A DNA stretch of 64,000 nt from Streptomyces caatingaensis (GCF_001187435.1 NZ_LFXA01000013.1:248001-312000); one strand, 5' to 3'; positions 8,699-18,899 are shown, counted from the first letter of the stretch. Translations and numbers: made by a program. The notes: generated from the letters alone by a model not told the origin.

Positions 8699-9616
8699 GT
8701 GCGGTTCGCGCTGGACGCACTGCTGGCCGACGTACCCGCGGAGTACGTCGCTGAAGCCCGTGACTTCTACAAGTCGAGGGCGGCAGGCCGTGGCCCCGGC
8801 TCGCTGGAGGAGCTGAAGGAGACCAGAGCGAAGAGGCCTGCGCCTCCCGTCGCCTATCCGCCTGCCCTCGAAGAGACGATCGACGCCGCAGGAGTGTGCG
8901 TCCCTGTCAGGATCTTCACGCTTGTCGACGGTCCGCCGCTGGGCGTCTACCTGGACATACACGGCGGCGGGTTCTACATGGACTCCGCGGCGCAAGGGGA
9001 CAGACGCAACCGCGAACTCGCAAACGCCGCGCGTCTCGCCGTCGTCAGCGTCGACTACCGGCTGGCCCCTGAGCACCCATGGCCGGCGGCACCCGACGAT
9101 TGTGAAGCGGCGGCCCTCTGGCTCGTCGAAGAAGCCGAAGCCCGCTTCGGAACGTCCCGACTCGCGATCGGCGGGAGCTCCGCCGGAGCCACTCTCGCCC
9201 TGACTACCCTGCTCCGGCTGAGAGACAGAGGTGCAGTCGGCCAATTCACCGGCGCCGCACTCCAATTCGGCGCCTACGACTTGAGCGGACGCACCCCGGC
9301 CGGTCGCCGCATCTCGGACGAATACTTCATCCAGGCGTATGCCGGTCACGTGGAAGACCGCACCGTTCCCGACATCTCTCCCGTCTACGGCGTTCTTCGC
9401 GGACTTCCTCCCACGCTGCTGGTCGTCGGCAGCGCAGACGTGCTGCTGGAGGACAACCTGGCGCTGGCGGGTCGGTTGTCAGCGGCCGGCAATGACGTCG
9501 AACTCAGGGTCTACCCCGAATCACCTCATGGCTTCACCGGCCACCCCACGGCCGTGGCCAGGACGGCCCTCAGCGGCGTCGAATCCTGGCTGCGCGACCG
9601 GATCACGCAGCCGTAG
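8699..9616 (+). CDS. Alpha/beta hydrolase, hormone-sensitive-lipase-type esterase
   Basis: 305 residues. The oxyanion-hole motif is 'HGGGFYMD' (from H88), the nucleophile elbow is G-S-S-A-G with the central Ser at 161, the acid is in 'VVGSADVLLEDN' and the His in 'YPESPHGFTGHP'. 'VDYRLAPEHPWPAA' is diagnostic of the HSL (family IV) carboxylesterases, which are cytoplasmic and cut short acyl esters. The GTG start at 8699 is preceded by GAGGAGGGC. Its codons are slightly less GC-biased than those of the neighbours. The stop codon overlaps the GTG of the small ORF at 9616. Confidence 0.88.
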   Translation: MRFALDALLADVPAEYVAEARDFYKSRAAGRGPGSLEELKETRAKRPAPPVAYPPALEETIDAAGVCVPVRIFTLVDGPPLGVYLDIHGGGFYMDSAAQGDRRNRELANAARLAVVSVDYRLAPEHPWPAAPDDCEAAALWLVEEAEARFGTSRLAIGGSSAGATLALTTLLRLRDRGAVGQFTGAALQFGAYDLSGRTPAGRRISDEYFIQAYAGHVEDRTVPDISPVYGVLRGLPPTLLVVGSADVLLEDNLALAGRLSAAGNDVELRVYPESPHGFTGHPTAVARTALSGVESWLRDRITQP

Positions 9617-9822
9617 TGTCCTTGCAGTCGCCTCCCGCCGGCCACCAGCAGAGCGCTCTGTGGTTCAGCCGCCGCAGCCGCAAGGACCAGGGCCGCACGC
9701 TCCTCTTCCACGGCCATCTCAAGCCCGTGCTGCTCCGTGACCGCGAACCTCCGTACGTGAAGTGGGAAGGCACCATCTGGGACAGCAACGGAGTGAGGGG
9801 CGGGCCGTGCGGGCCCGGGTGA
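9616..9822 (+). CDS. Small hypothetical ORF or gene fragment (68 aa)
   Basis: The GTG overlaps the TAG of the esterase gene. I do not recognise the product. The reason for listing it is codon usage: nearly every codon ends in G or C, as in a real Streptomyces gene, while the other frames do not. The sequence contains 'LLFHGHLKPVLLRDRE' and 'PPYVKWEGTIWD', with charged and aromatic residues and no signal peptide. It could be a small co-translated gene or the tail of a decayed gene. The 340 bases after it hold the leader of the next transporter. Confidence 0.35.
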   Translation: MSLQSPPAGHQQSALWFSRRSRKDQGRTLLFHGHLKPVLLRDREPPYVKWEGTIWDSNGVRGGPCGPG

Positions 9823-10164
9823 GGCGGGTGCCGCGAGGTGTGTGAGTTATCGCGTTGCATGCACGCCGGAGGGGCCTTTACCCTGTTTCACGTTCCGCCT
9901 GTGCCCACTCCGGGGCCCCGGCGCTGTGTTTCGAGGTGGCGACTTATCTCCCAGGCCAAGTAGCCGTCCGCAGTTCCCCCACGTTCTGATCGTCTGAACG
10001 TGTCCGGGGGCGGACGTCGCACCGGCCTGAGTTGCGTTACCCACCCCCGCGTTTCCCTGTCATGTTCCGGGTGCAGCTCTGCCGTCTGCCCCGGGTTTCG
10101 TGTTGTCCGGCCCCGGTGCGGCCGACGGCAGGGCTCCCCGACTCCTTGGATCAGGAGCCCCGCA
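9823..10164 (+). promoter_or_regulatory. Structured leader upstream of MFS exporter
   Basis: No convincing gene lies here. Two strong hairpins can be drawn. At 9966-10015, GTCCG pairs with CGGAC, CCCCC with GGGGG and ACGTTC (9981-9986) with GAACGT (9996-10001). Near 10076-10135, TGCCGTC (10080-10086) pairs with GACGGCA (10124-10130). The second ends about 30 bases before the exporter start. Such a leader could act in attenuation or drug-responsive control; that is inference. Confidence 0.4.
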
Positions 10165-11643
10165 GTGCCTTCCCCCGCGCTCGAGAACGAGCCGCAGCAC
10201 ACCACCGAACCCCCGAACCACCCCACGCCCGGACTGTCGAAGATGGGCCTGACGGCCTGGATCGCCCTCCTGGTGCTGCTGGGCGCCGAGCTGATGGACA
10301 TGATCGACCAGTCGGTCGTCCTGACCGCCCTGCCCGCGATCCAGGAGTCGACCGGCGCCGGACCGGACGCGGTGCAGTGGCTGACCACCGGCTACTCCCT
10401 GCCCGTCGCCGTCGGGCTGATCACCGGCGGGCGCCTCGGCGACCTCTACGGCCGGCGCAGGGTCCTCCTCATCGGCACCGTCGTGTTCACCACGGCCTCG
10501 CTGCTGTGCGGCCTCGCGGCCGGGCCGGGCGTGCTGATCGGCGCCCGCGCCCTCCAGGGTGTGGGCGTGGCCATCATGATCCCGCAGATCCTGGCCACCC
10601 TCCACGTCACCTTCGACGGGCACAACCGCGGCAAAGTGTTCGGTCTGTACGGGGCCGTCATGTCGCTCGCCAATGTCCTGGGCCCGGTGATGGGCGGCCT
10701 GCTCACCGAGGCCGACGTGTTCGGGCTGTCCTGGCGGCCGATCTTCCTGGTCAACGTGCCCGTCGGCCTTGCCGTGCTCCTCCTGGGACGCCGGTTCATC
10801 CCCGAGTCGACCGTCAAGAACGCCGCCCGGCCCGACCTGGCCGGCATGCTGCTGTCCGCTCTGGCCCTCGTCCTGATCGTCTTCCCGCTCAGTGAGGGGC
10901 ACCTCCATCACTGGCCGCTGTGGTGCTTCGCCATGCTCGCCACCGGTCTCCTTGCCCTGGGTGTCTTCCTGCGCCATCAGCGGCGCAAGCAGAACAAGGC
11001 GCCCCTCGTGCCCCTGTCCCTCTTCCGGGGCAGGCAGTTCTCCGGCGGCACGGCCGCGCAGCTGTTGCACGGCCTGCTGTGCGGGCTGTTCTTCATGACC
11101 TGGACCCTCTACCTCCAGCGCGGGCTGGGCATGAGCCCCTTCCACGCGGCCCTGGCCTTCGTGCTGCTGTCCGTCGGTGAGCTGGCCGGCGCGACGCTCG
11201 CGGCGAGGAGCGGCGGGCGCTTCGCCCGTCGCCTTCCCCAGGCCGGAGCCCTCATCGCGGCCGCTGCGATGGCCGCCTACGGACTCCAGGCCGCCGAAGA
11301 TCAGGCGCAGTTGACCCTGCCGGCGATGACCGCTCCGGTGGTACTGATCGGCTTCGGCCTCGGCATGGTCAGCGGCCCGCTCGCCGACCTGTCCCTCGCC
11401 AAGGTCCCGCACGAGAACGCGGGAGCCGCCTCCGGCTTGTTCAACACCGCCATCCACCTGGGCATCGCCCTCGGTACCGCGCTGACCGCCCTGGTGTTCT
11501 TCGCCACCACCGGCGGCTCGCCCGACGCCGGACTCCACCGCGACGCGTTCGTCACCGTGCTGTGGTGGGTCGGCAGCCTCCTCACCCTGATGTGGGCCCT
11601 GATGTTCTTCCTGCCCAAGCACACGGAGAACCGGGCCGACTGA
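10165..11643 (+). CDS. MFS drug exporter, DHA2 (EmrB/QacA) type
   Basis: 492 residues with about 14 hydrophobic segments, the count expected for DHA2 proton-coupled multidrug exporters. Recognisable motifs: 'MDMIDQSVVLTALPAIQ' in helix 1 (motif D1), 'GGRLGDLYGRRRVLL' (motif A) and 'RALQGVGVAIMIPQILA' (motif C/B region). GTG 10165 is chosen because CAGGAG lies seven bases upstream and the sequence before it is non-coding leader; longer in-frame readings extend into that leader. No regulator is adjacent, so control may come from the structured leader. It is convergent with dnaK, sharing a terminator hairpin. Confidence 0.88.
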   Translation: MPSPALENEPQHTTEPPNHPTPGLSKMGLTAWIALLVLLGAELMDMIDQSVVLTALPAIQESTGAGPDAVQWLTTGYSLPVAVGLITGGRLGDLYGRRRVLLIGTVVFTTASLLCGLAAGPGVLIGARALQGVGVAIMIPQILATLHVTFDGHNRGKVFGLYGAVMSLANVLGPVMGGLLTEADVFGLSWRPIFLVNVPVGLAVLLLGRRFIPESTVKNAARPDLAGMLLSALALVLIVFPLSEGHLHHWPLWCFAMLATGLLALGVFLRHQRRKQNKAPLVPLSLFRGRQFSGGTAAQLLHGLLCGLFFMTWTLYLQRGLGMSPFHAALAFVLLSVGELAGATLAARSGGRFARRLPQAGALIAAAAMAAYGLQAAEDQAQLTLPAMTAPVVLIGFGLGMVSGPLADLSLAKVPHENAGAASGLFNTAIHLGIALGTALTALVFFATTGGSPDAGLHRDAFVTVLWWVGSLLTLMWALMFFLPKHTENRAD

Positions 11644-11670
11644 GCCGGTTCCCCAAGGCGGCGGCACCTG

Positions 11671-13539
<1,869 letters not shown>

Positions 13540-13601
13540 CCTCGGACCTCCTCTCCCGAGACCGCGAGAGGCGCGGCACCGTCGCCACTGCCCTCCTATC
13601 T

Positions 13602-13630
13602 GTCGTAAAACCTGAGCCGGACAGAATCAA
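13602..13630 (-). promoter_or_regulatory. Sigma-70-type promoter of dnaK
   Basis: On the minus strand TTGATT (13630-13625) and TACGAC (13607-13602) are separated by exactly 17 bases, about 63 bases before the dnaK start. The match and spacing fit a principal (HrdB-type) promoter. No CTTGAGT-N7-ACTCAAG element is seen nearby. Confidence 0.5.
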
Positions 13631-13709
13631 GGCGGCCTCGTACCCGGGTGGAGGCCGACGCTTTGGAACCCGCCGCCGTCCCCCTCGTGACCAGCCGTCT
13701 TGCGGCAGG

Positions 13710-14024
13710 TCACTCCGAGTTGCGTGAGAGTTCAAGTGCGAGTGATTGCAGAATCTCCTCCACGGAGGCCGTCGGACCCGTCTGCTCGTAGACCTCCGCG
13801 AGCGCCCCGAAGGCCAGCACAAACCCGGTGATCAGCGCGCTCAACGGCTCGGAGAGCTGCCTCAGCACGGCAAGCCCGACCTCTCTGGCGTCCCCGTCGG
13901 CAGGCACCACGAAGTGCGGGGGGACCACCTCACCGAGCAGATCCGAGACATACTCCGCACCCACACCGCCACGGAGAGCCGTCAACGCGGCAATAGCCTT
14001 GAGCTTGATCTCGTTCTCGGTCAT
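13710..14024 (-). CDS. Hypothetical protein (104 aa)
   Basis: 104 residues, mostly helical by composition, with no signal peptide. I recognise no family. The ends are charged ('MTENEIKLKAIAALTALRGG' and 'LQSLALELSRNSE') and the middle has a mildly hydrophobic stretch 'PLSALITGFVLAFGALAEV' that may be a buried helix rather than a membrane span. ATG 14024 follows the terpene-cyclase stop by 53 bases on the same strand, so it could be the last gene of that operon or have its own promoter. Codon bias supports a real gene. Confidence 0.55.
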   Translation of the reverse strand: MTENEIKLKAIAALTALRGGVGAEYVSDLLGEVVPPHFVVPADGDAREVGLAVLRQLSEPLSALITGFVLAFGALAEVYEQTGPTASVEEILQSLALELSRNSE

Positions 14025-14077
14025 GGAGCGAGAGTAGAAGCCCGGCGCGGCCCTGGGCCGACGGAGACCACGGACTT

Positions 14078-15166
14078 TCAGTCGCGTCCGTCGACCAGCG
14101 TCTTCGCGGGAGACGCAAGGCGGAGCGAGTCGCGCTGATCGGCGTTCAGGAACAGTCCGTCGAAGAGCCGGTGGACACTGTCCGACCGCTCCGACGGCTC
14201 CGTCCCCTCCGCCTCGCGAGACGGATCGGCGTACCGGGCGGCCAGCGGCCAGTAGTCGAAGCAACCGCGCACGACGTCCTCGTACGCGGCGGCACAGGCC
14301 AGGACGCTCGCTCCCGCCCCGGCCGACCGCAGCTCCTCGCGCAGGGCGACGATGCGGCCGGCGCACCGGTCCAGGACGGCGCCGACCTTGTTCATCGCGT
14401 CCTGAGGCCGCGTCCCGTCGTGGTACCGCATCAGCGTCATCGCGTTCTCGTCCCCGGACCGGTCGTCCTTGGCCACCGACCACAGGTCGTTGGAGAGGGC
14501 GCAGTACTCGGCGCAGGCGATCCGCAGCCGGCGGAGGGACGGGAGGGCGCGGCTCTCCGGGGCGAGGTCGAGGCCCGCGGCGGGCTCGCCGAGGGCCAGG
14601 TAGACGTACGCGGCGACCGCCGCCGGCCGACGTGCGAGGTACTCCTCCATGGTGGGCCGGTGCCCGGCGGCCCGGTCGGCGCTGTCCTGGTGGTACGTCA
14701 GCATCCACCTCCCGACCGTGGCGCGCATGTACCGGCACCAGGCATCGGAGCGCCCGGTCCGGGTGCGCTGCCACAGCTCGGCGAGGGCTCGCTCCACCGG
14801 GCTCCCGGCGCCGTCTCCGTCGAGGGCGGCGAGGAGGGCGCCGACGACGTCCCCGACCCGTTCCGGCCGGCGGCCGACGGGCCCTTCCTCGAACTCGTCG
14901 TCCACGATGAACACCCACGCCGTCCACAGGGCGTTCAGGACGATGACGTCCTTGGGGGCCCGGGGGAAGGCGAGGGCGGCGGGCAGCGTGATCCTGGCAC
15001 GTTCCAGCCGCTTCCGCGAACCGGGGGACCGGCACAGGCCATGACGGTCCAGCCAGTCGGCCACCTCCCGTGCGGCGTGTTCCCGGAAGGGGTTCGGGGC
15101 GTGCACCGGGATCGGCATCCTCAGTCCGGGCACGGTGACCCAGCCGTGGCCGCAGGCGAGCCGCAT
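14078..15166 (-). CDS. Class I terpene synthase (cyclase)
   Basis: 362 residues. The first metal motif is DDEFEE at residues 89-94 in 'VFIVDDEFEEG'. The second (NSE triad) is N226-D-L-W-S230-V-A-K233-D234, with Asp in place of the usual final Glu. Both bind the Mg ions that ionise an isoprenyl diphosphate. The length and single alpha domain fit bacterial mono- or sesquiterpene cyclases. ATG 15166 lies one base after the stop of the methyltransferase gene, so the two are co-translated. Methyltransferase/cyclase pairs make C11 or C16 terpenes (2-methylisoborneol, sodorifen), so the substrate may be a C-methylated prenyl diphosphate. That substrate is inferred. Confidence 0.82.
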   Translation of the reverse strand: MRLACGHGWVTVPGLRMPIPVHAPNPFREHAAREVADWLDRHGLCRSPGSRKRLERARITLPAALAFPRAPKDVIVLNALWTAWVFIVDDEFEEGPVGRRPERVGDVVGALLAALDGDGAGSPVERALAELWQRTRTGRSDAWCRYMRATVGRWMLTYHQDSADRAAGHRPTMEEYLARRPAAVAAYVYLALGEPAAGLDLAPESRALPSLRRLRIACAEYCALSNDLWSVAKDDRSGDENAMTLMRYHDGTRPQDAMNKVGAVLDRCAGRIVALREELRSAGAGASVLACAAAYEDVVRGCFDYWPLAARYADPSREAEGTEPSERSDSVHRLFDGLFLNADQRDSLRLASPAKTLVDGRD

Positions 15167-15167
15167 C

Positions 15168-16088
15168 TCAGACACCGGTCCTCTCGAACCGGAGGATCGC
15201 CTCGCGCATGCTCCCGGAGCGCCACTCCTCATGCAGCGCCCGGTGCATGTGGAGGGAGATGCGGAGGCGGCGCCGCTCCTCGCAGTCGAGACGCTCGCTG
15301 CCGGGGCCGTCGAGCACCGCCCTCGTCCAGGCGGCGCTCTCCGTCCAGAAGGGCGCCGTCTCCTCGGTGACGTCGACGAGGTCGGCCAGGCGGAACCCGG
15401 CAGCGCGCGCGGCCTCGGTGAACTCCTCCACGCTGCCGGGACGGGCGTAGAAGTAGTCCGACCAGACCGGGGCTCCTCTCGGTTCCCTGGTGAACACGTC
15501 TTCCACGCACACGCTGCCACCGGGCCTGACCAGCCCGGCGAGCCGCTGGAACCAGCGGGACCGGTCGAAGTAGTCCGCCGACTCGATCGCCACCGCCGTG
15601 TCGTACAGCCTCCCGGCGGGGACGCGTTCCGCCTCGCACAGCAGGACCTCGATCCTGTCCCGCACGCCGGCTCGTTCGGCCAGCTGCTCGATGATCGGTG
15701 GATGCCCAGGGGCGATGGTGACGCAGGTGACGTCCGCCCCGTAGCGTTGCGCCCACCAGATGGCCGGCCCGCCGAGCCCGCATCCGACGTCCAGGACGGC
15801 GCCGCTGAACCGGGTGGGGGCGTCCCACACCTCGGCCGTCTTCCGGAGGAGCAGCTCCTGGTGCCGGTTCATACTGGCCCGGATCGTGTCGGGCGGTGTC
15901 CCGTCCGGGTGGTCCGGGCACGTCCGGGAGGCGTAGAAGCCCATGTGGTAGTGAACGCGCGGGCCGGCTCCGTACTTGCCCAGCAGTTTGGGCGTCATGG
16001 CGTCGTAGTACCGCGCGACGGTGCCGGGGTTCGGGCGGGTGCGCATCAGGAAGCCTTTCCCGTGGCCTTTCCCAGGGCGGACGCTCAT
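15168..16088 (-). CDS. SAM-dependent methyltransferase, probable prenyl-diphosphate C-methyltransferase
   Basis: 306 residues. SAM motif I is 'VLDVGCGLGGPAIWWAQRYG', with further class I motifs 'VTCVTIAP' and 'DTAVAIESADYF'. The N-terminal block 'VARYYDAMTPKLLGKYGAG' plus 'VHYHMGFY' resembles the gamma-tocopherol/geranyl-diphosphate methyltransferase group rather than O-methyltransferases. Translation probably starts at ATG 16088, where ATGA overlaps the upstream stop; ATG 16046 (MRTRPNPG) is a second choice with an AAAGG in front. Coupling to the terpene cyclase by a one-base gap is the main support for a C-methylating role before cyclisation. Confidence 0.78.
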   Translation of the reverse strand: MSVRPGKGHGKGFLMRTRPNPGTVARYYDAMTPKLLGKYGAGPRVHYHMGFYASRTCPDHPDGTPPDTIRASMNRHQELLLRKTAEVWDAPTRFSGAVLDVGCGLGGPAIWWAQRYGADVTCVTIAPGHPPIIEQLAERAGVRDRIEVLLCEAERVPAGRLYDTAVAIESADYFDRSRWFQRLAGLVRPGGSVCVEDVFTREPRGAPVWSDYFYARPGSVEEFTEAARAAGFRLADLVDVTEETAPFWTESAAWTRAVLDGPGSERLDCEERRRLRISLHMHRALHEEWRSGSMREAILRFERTGV

Positions 16089-16651
16089 CCGGGCGTGGTG
16101 ATGATGAGCGTGCCCGCGATCTTCATGGACTTCAGGCCGCCCGGGGCCATGCAGTCCGTCAGGCCGATCGTGGAGCGGGTCGGGTCGATCGTCGCGGTCC
16201 AGGTTCCGCCCTTGTAGCGGCCCTGGGTGATGCCGCCGCTCAACGGGGTGCTGACGCTCAGCAGGTCCCCGACGGGCCGCATGGTCCAGCTGTAGTCCAT
16301 GGCGGTCTCGCCGCTCGTGGCGTTCCAGACGACGTGATCGGTCGAACCGGCCTCGTTGCCGTATATGCCCGCCGCGCAGGTCACGTTGGAGCCCGCGCCC
16401 TCGGTCACGAAGGTCGCCGCGCTGATCGCGGGATCGCCGGTGCACCGGCTCAGCGTGCCGTCCGGGTTCCCGACTCTCACCGAGACCTTCGGCTGGGGTG
16501 TGATGGTCAGGCCGGGCTCGAAGGTCATCGTCCAGGAGTGGTCACAGGTGATGATCTGTGCTGCTCGCGCCGACGAGACGTTGTGGAGGAAGAGGCCGCC
16601 GAGCAGGGCGGCGGCCGTCACGACGGAGGTGAGACGCCAGGGTATTCTCAT
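16085..16651 (-). CDS. Small secreted protein in terpene operon
   Basis: 188 residues with a Sec signal peptide ('RIPWRLTSVVTAAALLGGLF' then a cut near 'SSARAAQI'). The mature part is about 155 residues, rich in Thr, Ser and Gly, with several cysteines ('ITCDHSW', 'SRCTGD', 'NVTCAAGIYG', 'LTDCMAPGG') that could form two disulfides, and a beta-rich look. I recognise no enzyme motif. ATGA overlaps join it both to the MFS gene upstream and to the methyltransferase downstream, so it is clearly part of the operon, which is unusual for a terpene pathway. It might bind or carry the product outside the cell. Confidence 0.75.
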   Translation of the reverse strand: MRIPWRLTSVVTAAALLGGLFLHNVSSARAAQIITCDHSWTMTFEPGLTITPQPKVSVRVGNPDGTLSRCTGDPAISAATFVTEGAGSNVTCAAGIYGNEAGSTDHVVWNATSGETAMDYSWTMRPVGDLLSVSTPLSGGITQGRYKGGTWTATIDPTRSTIGLTDCMAPGGLKSMKIAGTLIITTPG

Positions 16652-17964
16652 GCCGGTTCTCCTCGTGCCGGTGCTTCTCGTGGAGAGCGGTGTGCGATCA
16701 GCAGCACCGCGCCGCTGAGGGTCAGGGCCCCCGCGGTACAGAGCGGTACCGCCAGGGGGGCGCGCCCCCAGCCGGTCACCTGCTCGGCGAGGAAGAGGGC
16801 GAGAACGCCGCCGAGGAGGCCGGCGAGCTGATGGCCGATCGCGGCGCCGCTGAGCCGTACCCGGCTGGGGAACAGCTCGGCGATCAGGGCCGTTTGCGGG
16901 GCGAGCGCCGCCGCGAAGGCGAGCAGGGCGGGCAGACAGACGACGGCCAGGGCCGGCAGCGATCCGGTCCGGAACAGGGCCGGGAACGTGGCGGCCCACA
17001 GTGCGGTCACGGCGGTGCCGGCCAGACAGACACGCCGTCGTCCCCAGCGGTCGGACAAGGCGCCGAAGACGGGGATCAGCGTGATCAGGGCGAGGGGTGC
17101 GAGCACCGTGAAGCACAGGAGGGGGACGACGGACAGGCCCGTGACGTTGAGGGCGTTCAGCACGTACCCGAAGGAGAAGGTGAACAGCGCGACGTCCATC
17201 CCCAGCGCCAGGGCGGCGGCCGTCATCAGCTCGCTCCGGTGCCTCGTGACCAGCGTGAGGACCGGCAGTCTGGGACGTGAACCCGTCATGGACAGTTGCC
17301 GGAACGGCCGTGTCTCTGCGATGCGTACCCGTGCCCACAGCCCCACCGCCACCAGGACGGCCGAGACCAGGAACGGCAACCGCCAGCCCCAGGCGAGGAA
17401 TTCGGCGGGTGTCATGCAGGCCGTGACGGCCGCTGTCACGCCGAAGGCCAGCAGGTTCCCGGCCGGTGCCCCGATCTGGGCCCAGCTGGTGACCCACCCG
17501 CGACGTCCCGGCGGGGCGGACTCCAGCGAGATGACGACCGCGCTTCCCCAGGCGCCTCCCAGGCCGAGCCCCTGCGCCATGCGCAGCGCCACCAGCAGCA
17601 GCGGCGCGGCGATCCCGATCTGCCGGTACGACGGCAACAGGCCGATCAGGCCCGTCGCGGCCCCGGTGAGCAACAGCGTCGTCGTCACGGCCACGCGCCT
17701 GCCGAACCGGTCGCCCACATGACCGAAGAGCAGACCGCCGAGCGGGCGCGCCACCAGCCCCGCACCGTACAGACCGATGCCCGTCAGCACCCCGGACAGG
17801 GGGGCGAGATAGGGGAAGAACTGGTGTTTGAACACCACGACCGATGCGCCGACGTACAGGAAGAAGTCGTACCAGACCAGGGTGGTGCCGATCATCCCGA
17901 CTGCGATCGTGCGGCGGGCGGCGACGGTGTCGCCGCATTCCGATTTATGTCGACTTATTGACAT
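16648..17964 (-). CDS. MFS transporter, metabolite:proton symporter (MHS) type
   Basis: 438 residues, 12 hydrophobic segments. The start 'TLVWYDFFLYVGASVVVF' and 'RPLGGLLFGHVGDRFGRR' (motif A) are typical of the MHS branch (ProP/KgtP/ShiA-like), which normally imports organic acids or osmolytes. 'RMAQGLGLGGAWGSAVV' follows in helix 4-5. It is first in a four-gene overlapping operon with the secreted protein, methyltransferase and terpene cyclase. ATG 17964 lies inside a palindrome (17946-17965); the first codons are ATA, AGT and AAA, rare in this genome, which is explained if the DNA there is constrained as an operator. Confidence 0.85.
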   Translation of the reverse strand: MSISRHKSECGDTVAARRTIAVGMIGTTLVWYDFFLYVGASVVVFKHQFFPYLAPLSGVLTGIGLYGAGLVARPLGGLLFGHVGDRFGRRVAVTTTLLLTGAATGLIGLLPSYRQIGIAAPLLLVALRMAQGLGLGGAWGSAVVISLESAPPGRRGWVTSWAQIGAPAGNLLAFGVTAAVTACMTPAEFLAWGWRLPFLVSAVLVAVGLWARVRIAETRPFRQLSMTGSRPRLPVLTLVTRHRSELMTAAALALGMDVALFTFSFGYVLNALNVTGLSVVPLLCFTVLAPLALITLIPVFGALSDRWGRRRVCLAGTAVTALWAATFPALFRTGSLPALAVVCLPALLAFAAALAPQTALIAELFPSRVRLSGAAIGHQLAGLLGGVLALFLAEQVTGWGRAPLAVPLCTAGALTLSGAVLLIAHRSPREAPARGEPA

Positions 17965-17965
17965 A
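17946..17965. promoter_or_regulatory. Palindrome over the start codon of the terpene operon
   Basis: TATGTC (17946-17951) and GACATA (17960-17965) form a perfect inverted repeat with an 8-base spacer that spans the first codons of the MFS gene. The stretch is AT-rich in a GC-rich setting. It probably binds a repressor or controls initiation; the regulator is not in the immediate vicinity. Confidence 0.5.
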
Positions 17966-18004
17966 GCGTGATAGTGACCCAGCCGGCGTGACGCTGCCAG
18001 GCGG

Positions 18005-18226
18005 ATGCGCCGTTCCGGCTACACCGGGTGGGTGGGGGAACCCGCACCAAAGGCGCCGGGAGCCGCGCGGCGGGTCGGCCGCGCGGCGGCACCGACCCGT
18101 GGGCCGGCCGCCCTCGCCCCGTACGCCTTACGCACGGTGCTGGTGGTGCACACAGCGGTCTTCGTGACCCTGGGAATCGTCGCCTCCTATGGCGATGGGG
18201 CGGGAACCGGGGGACCATCGGGGTGA
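18005..18226 (+). CDS. Possible small ORF before the START-domain gene
   Basis: 73 codons ending one base before the ATG of the next gene (TGAGATG). The C-terminal half has a hydrophobic run 'RTVLVVHTAVFVTLGIVAS' that could span a membrane. Codon bias is only moderate and includes one TTA codon, and there is no clear ribosome-binding site. Listed because its junction with the next gene looks like translational coupling; it may be spurious. The rest of 17966-18227 holds only the divergent promoters. Confidence 0.25.
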   Translation: MRRSGYTGWVGEPAPKAPGAARRVGRAAAPTRGPAALAPYALRTVLVVHTAVFVTLGIVASYGDGAGTGGPSG

Positions 18227-18227
18227 G

Positions 18228-18671
18228 ATGCGTGAGACAGCCGCCTGGATCGACATCGGGGCGCCTCCCGCACGGGTCTGGGAGGTGCTCACCGACTTCG
18301 GGCACTACGGAGACTGGAATCCGTTCGTCCGCGAGGCGTCCGGTTCCGTGACCGTGGGCGCCCGGCTGCGGCTGCGGACGCACCCGGCGGGCCGCCGGCC
18401 GAGGACCGTCCGCCCGCGCGTGTGCGCCGTCGTCCCCGGGCGCGAGCTGGGCTGGCGCGGCCGGCTGCTCGTACCGGGCCTGCTCGACCGCGAACACCGC
18501 TTCGTCCTCACGGACTTGGACGGCGGCGGTACCCGCCTCGTCCAGCACGAGCGGTTCACCGGCGTCCTCGTCCCTCTCCTCCGCCGCAGGATCCTCGCCG
18601 GGACGGGCGACCTCGACACGTTCAACCAGGCGCTGCGCAAACGGGCGGAGGCCGTTTGCGCAGCGGCCTAG
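18228..18671 (+). CDS. SRPBCC (START/Bet v1-like) family protein
   Basis: 147 residues. The N-terminal 'TAAWIDIGAPPARVWEVLTD' followed by 'FGHYGDWNPFVREASG' is the classic start of the polyketide_cyc2/SRPBCC ligand-binding fold, and the end 'DLDTFNQALRKRAEA' fits its long C-terminal helix. Members bind hydrophobic ligands or act as aromatases/cyclases; small free-standing ones mostly have no known role. ATG 18228 is chosen because it begins just before the domain; ATG 18189 would add 13 unsupported residues. It lies divergent from the terpene operon and next to an IS remnant. Confidence 0.8.
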   Translation: MRETAAWIDIGAPPARVWEVLTDFGHYGDWNPFVREASGSVTVGARLRLRTHPAGRRPRTVRPRVCAVVPGRELGWRGRLLVPGLLDREHRFVLTDLDGGGTRLVQHERFTGVLVPLLRRRILAGTGDLDTFNQALRKRAEAVCAAA

Positions 18672-18770
18672 GGCCTGTCTCCTCGATCATGAGCAGAGCC
18701 AGACAAGCAGCCCGGCTGTGGTGACCGTGCCGGACAGGCGTAGCTGTGCTTGTCATAGCGGGCGGCCACA
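18672..18770 (-). mobile_element. IS5-family transposase 3' remnant
   Basis: Read on the minus strand this stretch gives 'VAARYDKHSYA' and, after a frameshift, 'LSGTVTTAGLLVWLCS' and a stop, matching the C-terminus of IS5-family (IS112-like) transposases ('VATRYDK ... GTVTFATVIIRLRS' in the copy at 20.1-20.6 kb). The outer edge reads TAGGGCCTGTCTCC. Only about 100 bases remain and the frame is broken, so it is a dead fragment. The following 18771-18899 bases contain no gene I can support. Confidence 0.6.
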
Positions 18771-18899
18771 TGTTGGTGGCCGCGTGGAATTCCCCAGTGG
18801 CGGCCCGTTGAGGGGGAGTGAAGCCGGCCGCCAGCGGTGACGGTGGGTAGTCAGTAGATGGTTGATCTGTCCAGGTTGCGCGGGTGCGGACTCAACGAC

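Noticed and set aside
13540..13709. HspR (HAIR) operator upstream of dnaK
   Set aside because: No CTTGAGT-N7-ACTCAAG or close variant is present; only a vegetative-type promoter is visible.
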